This document shows positions 1 to 11,422 of a stretch of 64,000 nucleotides of DNA, piece after piece. The notes beneath the pieces were generated by a model, which had not been told where the DNA came from, ran no database searches, and saw only the letters and a list, made by a program, of their open reading frames with translations. Location of the stretch: the NCBI GenBank assembly GCA_009823505.1, contig VZQC01006579.1:974060-1038059 (forward strand), read 5' to 3'. This DNA is from Rhizomys pruinosus. Lineage: Eukaryota > Chordata > Mammalia > Rodentia > Spalacidae. The position numbers and the translations under genes are program-made. Each line of letters opens with the position of its first letter. Positions within the stretch are counted from its first letter, which is position 1.

Positions 1-33
1 AAAAAAAAAAAAAAAAAAAAAAAGAATGTCAGA

Positions 34-160
34 GGGATAGCTTGGTAGGTTAAGGTACTTCCTGCCAAGACTGATGACCTGAGTTTAGTCCCTGGGACCC
101 ACATGGTAGAAGGACAAAACCGATTCCTGGAAGTTGTCCTCTCACTAAAAAAATAATAAT
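34..160 (+). repeat. B3 SINE
   Basis: Diverged tRNA-derived head (gatagcttggtaggttaagg) followed by the B3 body ending gttgtcctct and an A-rich tail. The A-run at 1-23 probably belongs to another element cut by the window edge. Confidence 0.8.
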
Positions 161-529
161 AAATGTTAAAAGTGAAGTAAAAAATGATAGCATACTAAAA
201 AAAAAAAAAAATGGAGGAAAGGAGAGTCAGAGAGGTCAAATGACCTGACCACATAAACAACTGTAGAGGAGATTCACATCCATACAGATCTGCCCTCCCC
301 TCAGTCTGTGAGTTATCCAGTTCATCAAGCCATGCCCCTTTCCTGAGGTATTCTGAGCTGACACTACATATGCCAGATCCCACGTGGGTCAGGCTGGCTA
401 GCTAAAGACCTCCAGATGGTCACTGCCAAGTCCCTTGGACCCCTTCCACACAAAGGCTGTAATAACGCTGTTGCCACTCGGGAGAGCAGCTGGTCTTGGC
501 TGGCTCTTCTCTCACTGCTCATGCCTTAC

Positions 530-725
530 CTTGGTAGTGAAAATGGAAAGTGCCAGGTCCAGCAGGTAGTGGAAGGCTTTGGAACCTCACAGCTGCTTGG
601 TGGGTGGGGCTGCGGATGACTTGGCCCCTCAGCAGGAAAGACTGGTTAGCCAGGGTCAGTGGGTCAGGCCCGCCCAAGCCCTCTACAGTTATGGTCTCTC
701 CGTCCTGGAGGCTGATGTTCTCAAC
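530..725 (-). CDS. SEZ6: SEZ6 coding exon 4 (second part of CUB domain 1)
   Basis: 196 bases encoding residues 287-351 plus one base. It starts after the acceptor ...cacttgcag (minus strand) with VENISLQDGE and ends HFHYQ followed by donor GTAAGG at 529. Together with exon 3 it makes the first CUB domain, an extracellular beta-sandwich. N-glycosylation sequons are visible at N289 (NIS) and N313 (NQS). The entry phase is 0 and the exit phase 1, as the human exon needs for the following A-Y-L-L-S-C. The exon matches the human protein at most positions, with changes such as LQDGETIT for LREGETVT. The next exon (Sushi 1) is outside the window. Confidence 0.97.
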
Positions 726-1795
726 CTGCAAGTGGATGGGAGAGCAAAGCAGAGCAGTCAGACTTCTTGTTGCCTGAGCCCTGTTGTCCTGTGGCTCTTA
801 CGCCCTGGAGCCTCTAGGCCCTGCACTAGGCACTTCACACAGAAGGAGCTTATCTGGCCCTCTTATAACTAACATGGGACCTGAGGTTCACAGAGACCAT
901 GAGCAGAACTCCTTGCTTTCTACTGTTTCCTTCCCTGGCTCAATTCTCTCATTTGTAAGTGTGCTGAGCCAGATGGTGCATGTGAGTCCCGAAGCAATCA
1001 GACTCACGTGCCCAGCTTCTTGGACGTTCCTGCAGGATGTTGTACAGGCTCCTTACATCCAGCCTTCCTGGTGAATTACCCGCCCCCCCCCCCAACCAGC
1101 AGCTTCTCAGGCTTCCATCACTACCTGGGTGCCCACGCCAGAAACTGGCATCTTGCCTCTTCACTCATGTCCCACACCCAGTCTATCATCAGTCTGTCAA
1201 GTGGACTGAAAATCTCTTTACTAGTCTTCATCCCACCGCCACTTCCCCCGCTCATCACCTAGATCAGTGCATCGGCCTCCTGGCCAGCCTTCCTGCCTGA
1301 GGGCTTAGCCCACTCCTCCCTCCACATCAATATTTTCTGAACTGCAGCCATTAATTGTCTCAAGCCTGCTACTCAGCACAGGACTTTCTTGTTTAAATCA
1401 TCCAGTGTTTCTCCACCGAGTCTGTGAAGCCTATGGCACTAGTCCAGACTCTCTACTTGCTCTACAGGTTCTGCCCAACATGGTGCCTGCTAGCCCCTCA
1501 GCTTGGCCTTGTGTCACACCATAATTCTGTTCATTCTGTTCTCTGGCTGATCCCTTCCTTTGTCCATCACAGGCCCCTTTGCTACCACCCTGATCTTCAG
1601 ACCCTCATTCCTTGATCATGCTTCTTGGTGACCTGCCTCCATTCAAACAAGGACCAGACAACAGTGTGACCAGAGGGGAAAGGGTACTGTGGGTTGGTAG
1701 AAAGAGCACAAGACTGGGAGCCCAGAGACCTAGGAACTGGACCCTGCTACTCAGCACAGTAGCAGGCTTGATCCTGGACAATTACACTATTTGGG

Positions 1796-1934
1796 TTTCA
1801 TGGGGTTTTTGTTATTGTTTTGTTTGTTTTTAGTAGAATCTTATTATGTGGCCCAGGTTGGCCTCAAACTTGTGATTCTACTGCTTCAGCCTCTTGAGTG
1901 CTAGAATTAAAGGTGTATTCCACTATGCCCAGCA
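1796..1934 (-). repeat. Old B1/B4-type SINE
   Basis: T-rich start, then a degraded 7SL-derived body (gtggcccaggttggcctcaa) ending at the box-like atgcccagc. Strongly diverged from the young B1 copies of the window. Confidence 0.7.
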
Positions 1935-2027
1935 GATCCACTCAAAATGTGGTCCCTAGACCACCAGTATCTGTATCACCTGGGAGGGAGCCTGTAAGAA
2001 AAACAGAACAGGGGACAGAGACAGGCA

Positions 2028-2144
2028 GAACTTTTCGAGTTCAAGGCCAGCCTGGTCCACATATTGAGTTCCAGGACAGCTGGGGCTACTGGGAGACACT
2101 GTCTCAAAAACGCCAAAGAAAAAAAAAAAAAAAAAAAAAAAAAA
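2028..2144 (+). repeat. 5'-truncated B1 SINE
   Basis: Begins within the B1 body (gttcaaggccagcctggtcc) and ends in a long A tail (2118-2144). The first third of the element is missing. Confidence 0.85.
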
Positions 2145-2409
2145 GGTTGGTGTAGCTCAGTTGCTGGAGTGCTGGCCTAGTATGCACAAAGCCCCGGTTT
2201 AAAGTGAACCAGGGGCTGGAGACCGACGCTCTTGCAGAGGACCCGGGTTCGATCCCCAGCACCCACATGGCGGCTAAGAACCGTCTGTAACTCCAATTCC
2301 AGGAGAACTCCAGTTCCAGGGGAATCCGAGACCCTCTTCTGACCTCCGCGGCATTGCACGACATGGGTGCACAGACCTGCATGCAGACAGTACATTCATA
2401 CACATACAA

Positions 2410-2440
<31 letters not shown>

Positions 2441-2560
2441 AAATATTGAACACTATACAAACCAGGTGTTAGTGGTACACATCTGTAATCACAGCACTTG
2501 GGAGGTGGAGACAGGAGGATCACAAGTTTAAGGTCATTCTCAGTTATATACCAACTCCTG
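2145..2560 (+). repeat. B4 (ID-B1 composite) SINE split by a B2
   Basis: 2145-2202 is the ID-like tRNA head (gtgtagctcagttgctggag) and about 2440-2560 the B1-like half (accaggtgttagtggtacac). The B2 at 2206-2430 sits exactly between them, so it jumped into an older B4. Confidence 0.8.
2206..2430 (+). repeat. B2 SINE
   Basis: Complete apart from a deletion of part of the tRNA head. Carries the two-unit 17-nt duplication typical of this genome's B2 and ends in an (AAAT)-type tail. Confidence 0.92.
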
Positions 2561-2792
2561 CCCCTTTCCCTTACCCCCTAAGAAAGGAAGGAAACGAAGA
2601 AAAGCAGACCTTCATATCCGTTAACTCATACTCAACATTTTAAAGACCACTGAGCAATGGAAACTGATCTCCAAGCCGGAAAGTCTCTACCACATTGCTC
2701 AGAGACTGGGCCTTCAAGGTTTAACCACCTACTAAGTGGCACCAAGTGAGGCACCAACCCTTCCCAATCTTATCTTCCAAGCATTCCAGCTG

Positions 2793-2903
2793 TTTCCTCC
2801 TCCTCCTCCTCCTCCTCCTCTTCCTTTTCCTCTCCTCCTCCTCCTCCTTCTCTCTTCCTCTTCTTCCTCCTTTTCCTCTTTCTCTTCCTCCTCCTCCTCC
2901 TCT
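2793..2903 (+). repeat. (TCC)n-rich pure pyrimidine tract
   Basis: 111 consecutive pyrimidines on the plus strand with several TCC runs, inside SEZ6 intron 3. On the gene's sense strand it is all purine. Confidence 0.97.
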
Positions 2904-2954
2904 GTTGCAGTCTGGGCTCAGATCTCTTCTTGACCACTGTTTCTTTCTTTTTTT

Positions 2955-3210
2955 TAAAAAAAAATTTTTTTTATTAATTTTTATTTATTCTGTATGTGTA
3001 TGAATGTACTGTCTGCATGCGAGTCTGTGCACCCGTGTCGTGCAATGCCGCGAAGTTCAGAAGAGGGTCTCGGATTCCCCTGGAACTGGAGTTCTCCTGG
3101 AATTGGAGCTTTAGACGGTTCTCAGCCACCATGTGGGTGCTGGGGATCGAACCCGGGTCCTCTGTAAGAGCGGTCGGCGCTCTTAACCACTAGGCCATCT
3201 CTCCAGCCCC
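2955..3210 (-). repeat. B2 SINE
   Basis: Full length on the minus strand: A/T-rich tail at 2955-2990, two-unit body, and head ending ctctccagcccc. Confidence 0.93.
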
Positions 3211-4424
3211 TTGACCACTGTTTCTAAGCATGGACTCTGACTATGTCCTACCCTGCCTGTTTGCACTCACATCCTAGTATTGACTACCCTAGAGCAGGAG
3301 CACTCAACCCCCACTGGTGGCCTCAGATTGCCCAGAGAACAAGGTCCAAATTTCCCTCACATAGTCAGCTCCAAGGGCTTTGCCAGTCTCAGTTCCCTGT
3401 CCTGAAACCACAAAAGCTCCCCTGCCTTTTGTCCCTCTGGGCATTAGCTCAGGAATTCCCCTGTTCGTGTTTCCCACAGGGTAAAGCGGTGAAGTTGAGC
3501 CTCCTCTGTCTCCCAGACCAAGCCATCAATCCTGCTTCTTAAGGCTTTCCAACAGCCCAACTCCTCTTCATCTCTCTATTTAAGCCTGGTGTGGCCCTTT
3601 TGGTGAGGATACTATCTTCATAGACTAATCTTAACACAGATGGGTGGAATGAATGTATGTATGTGTGTGTGGAATGAATGTATGTGGGCCTCTGGAGGCC
3701 TATTCCTCACAGATGATGTCCCTGTGAGCTGAAAAGCCCAGTTAGGTTTAAGGTACAGGTGCTGCCTGGCTTGGAGGATTCTGACTGTAGCTGCTGAGGG
3801 CAGATCTGCCCTGGGGACCATAGGCAGGAGAGCTGGTTAGGAAAGGCCCCATTCCTGCCAGGGAGGAAAGATCAGGTGGGTTTGGGAGCGATGGAGAGAA
3901 GGCTCAAGGCAGGATGCTGGAGACAGAAGCGCCTCCTCTGTGCCAGGAGCTCCCCGCCCAGGCACATTTGGGTGGCGGCTGCCTGACCATCTGTTGGGGA
4001 CATCCCTCAGGGAATCCCTAGCAGGCGGAGGCTGGATGAGGTCCCTTCAAACTTGGAGATTGTGTGATGCTGGAGTTGGGAAAACAAGCCCCACACACGT
4101 GGAATCTGTAATTATCGAGAGCTGCCAGGCAGCATACAATTCTGCCTTAAGTGGCACTAAATGCAGGCAGCAGGAATCCTCAAGGGGAGAGAGGAGGACT
4201 TGGATGCTCTCGGACCAGCATGGAGCAGGTGAGTCTCAGAGCACCTTGAAGTGTCAGGTGCTGGGTGAAGGAGGAGGCAGAGATATTGGAATCAGTGAAG
4301 CATTTTCTTCCTACTTCCCCATGTATTAGTACCTCCAACTTGACCTCAAACTTCCTGCTCCTGATCTTGTTGCTTTGCTGGGATCAGAGGGTGGATGCAG
4401 CAGCAGCTGCAATAACAATTACCA

Positions 4425-4530
4425 TTTCACAGAGCAGCTACAATATGCCAAGCCTCTCAAATCTTCCCAATAAGCAGAGGCTCAGAGAAGCTAAGGAACT
4501 TTGAAAACGGCACACAGCCATTAAGAAGCA
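4425..4530 (-). repeat. MIR remnant
   Basis: Reads as antisense MIR (gcagaggctcagagaagcta, then cacacagcc). Old and diverged. Confidence 0.6.
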
Positions 4531-5672
4531 GAGTCTTGCCTTGCTGGAGACAAGGCAGCTCCCTCCCCTCCCAGCCTCTTGGGGATATCACCTGCAGAAA
4601 TAGACTTCTAGACATCTTTATTTCCAGGCTCCAGGGGCCCAGGTTTAGCAGGAAGGTGGATTTTGGCTTGGCCTGCCCTGGCCTTTTCAAGATGTTGGGA
4701 TTTGAGTTCCCATGAGCCCTTCTTTCACTTGGCAGCCTGTAAAGCTGGGTAAATTGGGAGCTGAAACCTCTGGCCCTCCTCTGTGGGTCTAGCAAGGGGG
4801 TCTGGCTCCCAGCTCAGCCTGGGGTTGAGGGCTGGGATGTGGCTCCCATCCAGAAAGCTCCTTGAGCCGTCCAAGGCTGGCTGTTGTAGTACTGATCCCT
4901 CGAGTTTCGAGCACCCACTTGCAGACCTGATGCAGAAACTGGAATGTAATTTGTCACTTGTTGGAGGGCCAGGCTGACAGGGGCCAGACAGGGCTGAGTA
5001 TTGGACAAGGGGGAAGATGAAGTCTTGATGTAATTTGCAGGCATCTGAAGAGCCGGGAAGGCAGATTGAAATGTCAGCCCTGCTCAAGAGGGCTGTCTTC
5101 CCATACTCCACCCACTGACAGGAGGGGCCCTGGAGGCCAGGCAGGAGGAGACAAAAACAGAGGGAGCTTGGAGGACAATTCCCACAGGACCCTGGGTAGT
5201 CCAGCACTGTCCTGGCTCTGGCAGATGAGGGGGCAGTTCAAGGAGAAAACACCACCACTTTGAGGGGATTGGTCCTTCCTGGATAGGAGGTGGGTAGAGT
5301 TCAAATTGCCTTCTGCCAACCCCTAGATCAACGTGCCTTGTCTGTCCTGTCTGACCAAGGGAGGCTCTACACATCCCAATAGTGTGACTCTCCCAGGCAA
5401 GTGAAGTAATGCCACCATCTTTATACAGATTTACACTTGTACAACTCTACACAGGCAGAGGATCCCAAGGGTGCATGTGTGTCTCACTCTCCTCTCCAAC
5501 TGTCCAGTTCTACAAGTTTCTTGGTCACTACTCGTGCATCCAGCAGAGGCCCCAGTTTTCAGATACTGGAAAGCAAAGCCAAGGCCTGAGGAGCCACTGC
5601 ACAGGAGCTTCCTGAGTCCAGAGGAAGAGCTGCACTCAGGGACAGGATGGAGAAACTGATCTGGTTTAACTC

Positions 5673-5812
5673 CTTTTTGAGACAGGGTTTCCCTGTAGCC
5701 CCAGCTGTCCTAGAACTCCCTATGTAGACCAGGCTGGCTTTGAACTCACAGAGATCCACCTGCCTCTGCCTGCCAAGTGCTGGGATTACAGGCATGCATC
5801 ACCACACCCAGT
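5673..5812 (-). repeat. B1 SINE
   Basis: Nearly complete with a very short T tail, ending accacacccag. Immediately followed by an antisense MIR. Confidence 0.92.
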
Positions 5813-5819
5813 TCGCGTT

Positions 5820-5915
5820 AACTACCTTTTATGGATAGAGAAACTGAGGCTTAGAGAAGGCCAGGGGCTCATCCAGTCAGTGAGAGTTAGGTTACAGAGC
5901 CAGGACTGAAGGCTA
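5820..5915 (-). repeat. MIR remnant
   Basis: agagaaactgaggcttagag and the matching downstream acagagccaggactgaa are the diagnostic antisense MIR phrases. Confidence 0.75.
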
Positions 5916-6905
5916 GCCCTACATAACAGACCACTTTAGGGCTGGGGTGGGGCCTAAATCCTTGGAGCCAGACCTTCCCACAACCCTCAACTGGGCTTTC
6001 CTGAATCCAGGAAGTAAGCAACTGCCCAGAGCCCCCACTCCAACCCATTACTCTGTTGATGTCAGGTCTGGTCTTGACCCAGCTTAGCAGGGTAGGGTGT
6101 TCTGCCCATCAAACTGACAGCTGTCCTGAGAGACCTGTATGCCAATGGGACCACCTGGGAATGAGGGCAGGGATAGTGGGCAGCTGTGCCCAGGCTCCAG
6201 ATGGTACAGAAAGCAGCCAAACCAAGATGGAAGCTGGCAGAAGGAAGGCTTTTGGATTGCCAAGTGCAGTGAGAGGCAAGCACTAGGCGAAGAATGGCCT
6301 AGAGTCCTCATGGGAGCCTGGCTGCCTAGGGAGGGATGGTATCCATATGGACCATGGGGCCCATGCCCACTGTCAGGAGGGGCTTTTCTGGACCTTTCAG
6401 AAAAGAGCCTAGCCCAGTTCCTGACCCCTAGCTGAAGCAAACCAGCCTCTTTGGACCATTGAGGCCCTGACCTGGCATCCTCCTGGCTCAGACCCTCAGA
6501 GGGCAGCAAGAGCTGTGGTGCTATAAAGAGAGGGGCAGACCAGGGGGGAGCACATTATGGAGGGCTGTGGCCCAAACCAGGAGAACTAGGCTTGCAGAGA
6601 TTCTGATAATTCTGAGGCTGCTCTTCAAAACAAAAGTGAGGAGGGGGTTTACATGCTGCCCCGGTGTTAAGCAAAGGCTACAGTCACATGGCAGGTAGAG
6701 CCTGGCTTAGCAAGGCTGACTTCAGCAGGCTGACATTTGTGAGCCCTTAGTGCAGTCTTTTCCCTTGGTTAACTCCAAGCCCCACATGCCTTGGTGAGCC
6801 TGGTGAACTCAGGGTGGGCCGGACAGATTATCACAATGGAGTCCTGTTGCCGACCCTCATCCCCTGCTCCTATGTGACAGCTCTGCCTTTCAAAAACAGC
6901 CAAGG

Positions 6906-7077
6906 GGCCGGGCATGGTGGCACACGCCTTTAATCCTAGCACTTGGGAGGCAGAGGCAGGCGGATCTTTGTGAGTTCAAGGCCAGCCTGGTCTACAGAGA
7001 GAATTCCAGGACAGCTGGGGCTACAGGGAGACCCTGTCTCGAAAAGACCAAAAAAAAAAAAAAAAAAAAAAAAAACC
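6906..7077 (+). repeat. Young B1 SINE with long A tail
   Basis: Full length, starting gggccgggcatggtggc and ending ctcgaaaagacc plus about 26 A. Low divergence suggests recent insertion. Confidence 0.95.
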
Positions 7078-7896
7078 AAACAGCCAAGGAAGAAGCTCTA
7101 GGGGCCAGGCTTGCTACCCCTGCCCCTCCCCAGCCCAGGTGTGGCTGCTGGCCACACTCCGCGGGCCTCAGAGCAGGTGTTCTCACCCCTAGAAAGCCCT
7201 TCTGGACTCCCAGGTTTGGAGGGAAGTACCCTGGGCCTGGAACTCCACAGCCCCTCCATGCCCCAGTCCCACATGCACTGAACATCCTGTGCTCACTGCT
7301 TATGACTTCCATCCCTGAGCAGGAAGGACTGTGTATGCACTGCCCAGCACAGAGCCTTTCACATGAAGTTAGTGCCCAATTTCTGTTTGTGAAAGAAACC
7401 TATTCTATTGAAGGCCATTAGTGACTAACCGAAGAATCTTAGGCAATTCCCTTTCTTTGCCTGGCCCACAGTTTCTCCAACTATTTAGTGGATATATTGG
7501 TCTATAGTATCAGTAATTCTTCTGGTCTCAGGTGGCCTCTGTGGTATGTCCTGGAGGACTAGGTCTGAGGGAAGTGGCCAGAAATGGCCCTGACTTTATA
7601 TCCTGCTTCAGTCTTGGCTGTTGTCTTTCTTGCTTTTCCTCTAAAGTGGGTAGCGACCCAGCCCTAATCATTCTGTGTCCCCCAGGACCTCAGATTCAGT
7701 TTCAGCCCACTGGGGACCACAGAGTCTTCAAGGATTCTGCTCCCGTGGGTCTGAAGTGGAGGGTGGGCCAGCATATGCCACATTTCCTGATGGCAATCTA
7801 GGGCTGTGGCAAGTCTTCATCTCAAGGTTGCCTGGTAACCGCTTTTGAATTCTGATGAAAAGTGTAACAGTGCCAGACCCAGGGCTGCCTGAGGAG

Positions 7897-7958
7897 TGGG
7901 CATGGGGTGGGGCTTGGGCCTGGGCTAGGGCCAGGGTCAGGGCCAGGGTAGGGGTGGG
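7897..7958 (+). repeat. GGG-NNN hexamer-like repeat
   Basis: Runs of three or more G recur about every six bases (units such as GGGCCA, GGGCTA, GGGTCA). Likely to form a G-quadruplex on the plus strand, the template strand for SEZ6. Confidence 0.85.
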
Positions 7959-9772
7959 CAGACTCAGCAGTACATCTTGTCCTGTTATCCGGTATACCCC
8001 CAGTGGAGAATTAGGGCTGGGTCCAGCCAGGCCCATAGATTCGGTGGGGACAGTAGGCTTGGGGGTGCAGATGGAGCCACCCTAGATCTGCAAGGGGTAT
8101 CCAGCCTGGCACCTGCCCCTCCCATCTCCTTCCCTACACCTGCAGCTGGCACCTTCCACCCTGTGAGCCACAGCCGGTGCCACCTCTCATTAGGTGATGA
8201 TTTTACATTAATTACCTTAATTAAGCAGTGCTGAGTGCTAATGGCTTGAGAGGGGGGTGGCTGTTCCTAATTGCCCTTCCAGTCAGCCCAGAGTGAGGGG
8301 CCTGGGGCTTGGCAGAACAGGAAAAAACAGTTGCAGAAAGAAGAAGGGGAGCCTAGTACAGCTAGGAGAGGCCACTTCCCTGGGCTTTCTCAGAGGCCTG
8401 AACCTTACTGTCCCAGAGGGGAAAGCTAGAGACGCGTGCAGCTGGCTGTCTACCCAGATTCTGGGCCGTGGGAGCCAGACTGGGTGGGAGGCAGGCCTGG
8501 AGTTGGTAAGCAGGCACTGCGACCCTGCTCTCCAGACTCCTGCTCTGTCCTCCCTGTGGCTCCCTAATCCTGTGCCTACTTCTCTTAGCTGGATGGAATG
8601 CTCTCTCTAAGACCATGATTAAAATGTCCCCTCCTTTTTCCTCCATCCCTATCCCGTACCTCAAGGCACCCCTCCAAGAACTTGTAGTCCAGCCAAAGAG
8701 GTGGGAAGCTATAAACAGACCCATAGAAGACAGAGTGGCAAGGGCTAAGATGGGGGATGATGGGCCAAGGCTTTGAGGATCAAAAGAGAATCCCAGAGAA
8801 AGTGATGCCAGGGGTGTTGAGACAGTTTTTCAGGCAAAAGGATCAGAATATAATTGGGGTTTGTGGTGAAAGTCAGCCTCAGCCTATTCAGCTACTTGCA
8901 AGTTGTTCAAAACAAAGAGGGAGCTAATCATGAGGCAGGAAGTAGCAGAGATGGGCCCAGGACTGCTGGATTATCGTCTGAGAAGAATGTCTGTGTGGGT
9001 GAGGGGGCATAGGTAGCAGAGTGTGCCTAGCTAGGTGACCAATGAGGCAGTCACCAAATCACCAGGAGGCACGATGAGAGGTGGGGCCACACAGTAATTA
9101 GCGTGATGAAGGGAAAGAGTTTTAGGGGGCAGTCAGGGTGACAGAATTTTGGGGGGAGCTGGTAAGACCAGAAGAGACCAAGGAGACCCTGTTGTTCTGG
9201 GGGCACTACCATAGTCCATCATAGTGACCCTACTCCAGGTTTCTGACCTGGACACAATGGGATGATAAAGTTTTGGGGAACAAAAGAAAATATCTGGATT
9301 TCAATCCCACGGGTTGAAGAGCCTTTTTCCACCCCAGTATCCCAGCACCCAGCATGTGCTCACCGCGGGATCTGCCCCAGAAGCCTTTGCTGAGTGAGCG
9401 GGGAACATGCGCATAAATGAGGTGCCATAGCTTCCTCACAGACGGTCTTGTGTTATCTCTGCTGGGCCATGCAGTTTCAGGTGCAGGTGCAGAACTCATT
9501 CACCCAGTGCCTTGTTCATCCAAGGCTGAGCCGAGGCTCTCCTGAGCCTGATTAACCTCTGAGGAAGAGAGTGAACATACCCACTCTCCCACAGTCCTTT
9601 CAGGTGTGGCTGGTAGTGCACAGACAGAATCCAACCATCTTTTTGGCTCATCTCCTATTCCTGGCCCTAGGCACCCTCCACCCAACTGGCACCCCTGTGC
9701 ATTTCTGTCTCCCACTATAACAGGCTCCTTTCTGAGAAAGGGTATCTCTGCTCTTAGACCCAGGCTACTCAC

Positions 9773-9906
9773 CTTGATCTCCACTCCATAGCCAGGGTAG
9801 ACGGAGATATAGTAGAAACAGTCCAAGCCGACATCAGAGGGTGAGCTGGGGGACGTGGGAGAGTCCAGAAAGCCCTCTGGGCCTGAGAAATTCCAGCTAC
9901 AGGGGC
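9773..9906 (-). CDS. SEZ6: SEZ6 coding exon 3 (start of CUB domain 1)
   Basis: 134 bases encoding residues 242-286. The acceptor is ...cctctcag and the donor GTGAGT at 9772-9767. The first two bases complete the Gly codon begun in exon 2. The product opens with PCSWNFSGPEG and closes with YISVYPGYGVEIK. C244 and C271 are the first disulfide pair expected of a CUB domain, and N247 lies in an NFS sequon. Exit phase is 0, joining directly to V287 of exon 4. The segment TSPSSPSDVGLDC differs slightly from human (TDLSSPTDVGLDC), which is normal divergence. Confidence 0.97.
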
Positions 9907-10361
9907 CTGAGAGGCAGGAGGAGACATGAAGCTAAGCCCGGCCCTGGTGGACTGGGGCCAGCGATAGCTGACCTTCACATGTGTGTGCTTGTGTGGTAAG
10001 GCCCATCTCTAGGAATGTCTATTCCTCTTTTGAAAGAATGGGACCACCTTATGCTGAGTACTTACTATGTGCAACCCTACCTCAGTTCTCACAATGATTG
10101 CACGAGGTAAGCTTCTTTATTGTCATTGTATAATTGAGCCTCAGAGAGGCTAAACAAAATTCCTAGGGCTGTGTTAGAATTGGAAGAATCAGGACTTGAA
10201 CCTGGGGCTATCTCCTTCCAGTCCACATGCTTTCTGCAGGCTGGCCTTTGGTGCCAAAGGGCAGGGCAGGTTCACACAGTGTCAGAGATAGAGGCATTTA
10301 GGGATCCTGCTGTTCCTCCCCCACCCCTGCTTCCAGCCCTGGGAGCCAGCAGGTAGCTGAC
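9907..10361 (-). other. SEZ6: SEZ6 intron 2
   Basis: A short 455-base intron between exons 2 and 3. Its only recognisable content is an old MIR-like stretch in the middle (about 10040-10215). Donor GTCAGC and acceptor CTCTCAG on the minus strand. Confidence 0.93.
10040..10215 (-). repeat. MIR-like remnant in SEZ6 intron 2
   Basis: gtacttactatgtgcaaccc, then gagcctcagagaggctaa and ggacttgaacctggggct follow the antisense MIR order. Confidence 0.75.
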
Positions 10362-11030
10362 CTGGTGGCTGGACTGTGGTGATGGTGGTGGTAATGATGG
10401 TGGTGGTGGTGGTAGTCTCCTCATCATCCCCTGAAGCCGTGGTGGTGATAGTCCCCTCAGTACCCAGCCCTGTGGTCTGGGACATGACCCCTGGAGACCA
10501 TGGTCTGCCCATGTCTCCAGGACCCTCCTGAGTTGGAGTCCATGGTCTGCTGGGAGGTGTAGTACTGGGCCTGTCCCCTGGGTGCGGGGTGGGCACTGCC
10601 ATGCTGGGCCCCGGAGGTAGGGGAGCTGTGATATGGAGCTCAGGGGACTCTGATTCCAGACTCCAAGGTTTCTCCCTGGAGTGGGGCTGTGTGGGTGCTG
10701 CGGCCACAGCTGGAGTGGGACTGGTAAAGACTGGGCGGCTATCCTGGTTGGTCAGGCGGGGAAGGGGGCTTGAAGTGAAGGGTGTTGGTGGGTCGGGCTG
10801 GAAGGGCTGAGCAGGCCTCAACTCCTCCTCGCCCCTCTCTAGCTCATCTTGAAGGAATTCCTCCAGCAGTGGGTGATGGTTGAGCAGCTTGAGGGTAGGA
10901 GCTGTGGTGACGAAGTGTATGCCGCCCTGGTCTGGCTGCTCAGGTGTGGGGGCTGCTGTCATTTCCCCATCTGTCTCCTTGATGCCTGTAGCTTGACCTT
11001 CCCCCATGGTTGGAGCCTCTGAGGAGAGTC
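10362..11030 (-). CDS. SEZ6: SEZ6 coding exon 2 (Thr/Pro-rich extracellular stalk)
   Basis: 669 bases encoding residues 19-241 and the first base of G242. The acceptor is ATCATTTCAG at 11040-11031 and the donor GTCAGC at 10361-10356. The product starts GLSSEAPTMGEGQ, matching the mature N-terminus of human SEZ6, and continues through conserved blocks such as HFVTTAPTLKLLNHHPLLEE and TTPPSRPWTPTQEGPGDMG. It is low in hydrophobics and rich in Pro, Thr and Ser, the usual picture of an O-glycosylated linker. Residues 224-237 are a Thr/Ile run coded by an (ACC)n-like trinucleotide tract. An internal Met (residue 27) could look like a start but lies inside the exon, so the real start is in exon 1. 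Confidence 0.97.
10373..10425 (-). repeat. SEZ6: Trinucleotide tract coding for the SEZ6 Thr run
   Basis: ACC/ACT/ATC triplets on the coding strand (GGT/GAT on plus) encode residues 224-237, a Thr run broken by Ile. The same feature exists in human SEZ6, so it is ancestral, but repeats like this often vary in length. Confidence 0.9.
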
Positions 11031-11422
11031 CTGAAATGATAATGAATGATCAGAGGTCCTCCTGCTACGCCACAGTGAGCAGCATCCCACCCAGTTCAGG
11101 CAGGAGGAGATCCATCTCCCTTTTGACAGAGAGCCTTGGAGAGTGTGCTCATCGTTGAGAATCATGGAGCTATAAAATTTTACAGCTGGAAGCCAGACGA
11201 TATCACATACTTCAGGGATGGCACATGAACTATCCTTTCTCCTCCAGCACCCAAGACAGACATTACAAATCGATCATTGCACTATTTCTTGGTGTTCTCA
11301 GATTCTGAGATTCCTTCTCAACACAGTCCCCTAAGAAGTCATGACATGACCAATAAATATTTGCCATCCCTAATTAGATCAAAGGCTTTATTTTTACTGA
11401 CGAGGAGGGAGGTCAGAAAAAG

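Larger units (their letters stand above)
726..9772 (-). other. SEZ6: SEZ6 intron 3
   Basis: About 9 kb between exons 3 and 4. It holds SINEs at 1.8-3.2, 5.7 and 6.9 kb, MIR remnants near 4.4 and 5.8 kb, a pyrimidine tract at 2793-2903 and a G-run repeat at 7897-7958. The stretches 726-1795, 3211-4424, 5916-6905, 7078-7896 and 8250-9772 are unique-looking DNA without a recognisable gene. An AT-rich block at 8190-8250 looks like a possible regulatory element. Confidence 0.9.

Noticed and set aside
10282..11007. Exon 2 read as a stand-alone gene starting at Met27 and running into intron 2
   Set aside because: The acceptor at 11031 and donor at 10361 match the SEZ6 structure; residues before Met27 are conserved and the tail after G242 is intronic.
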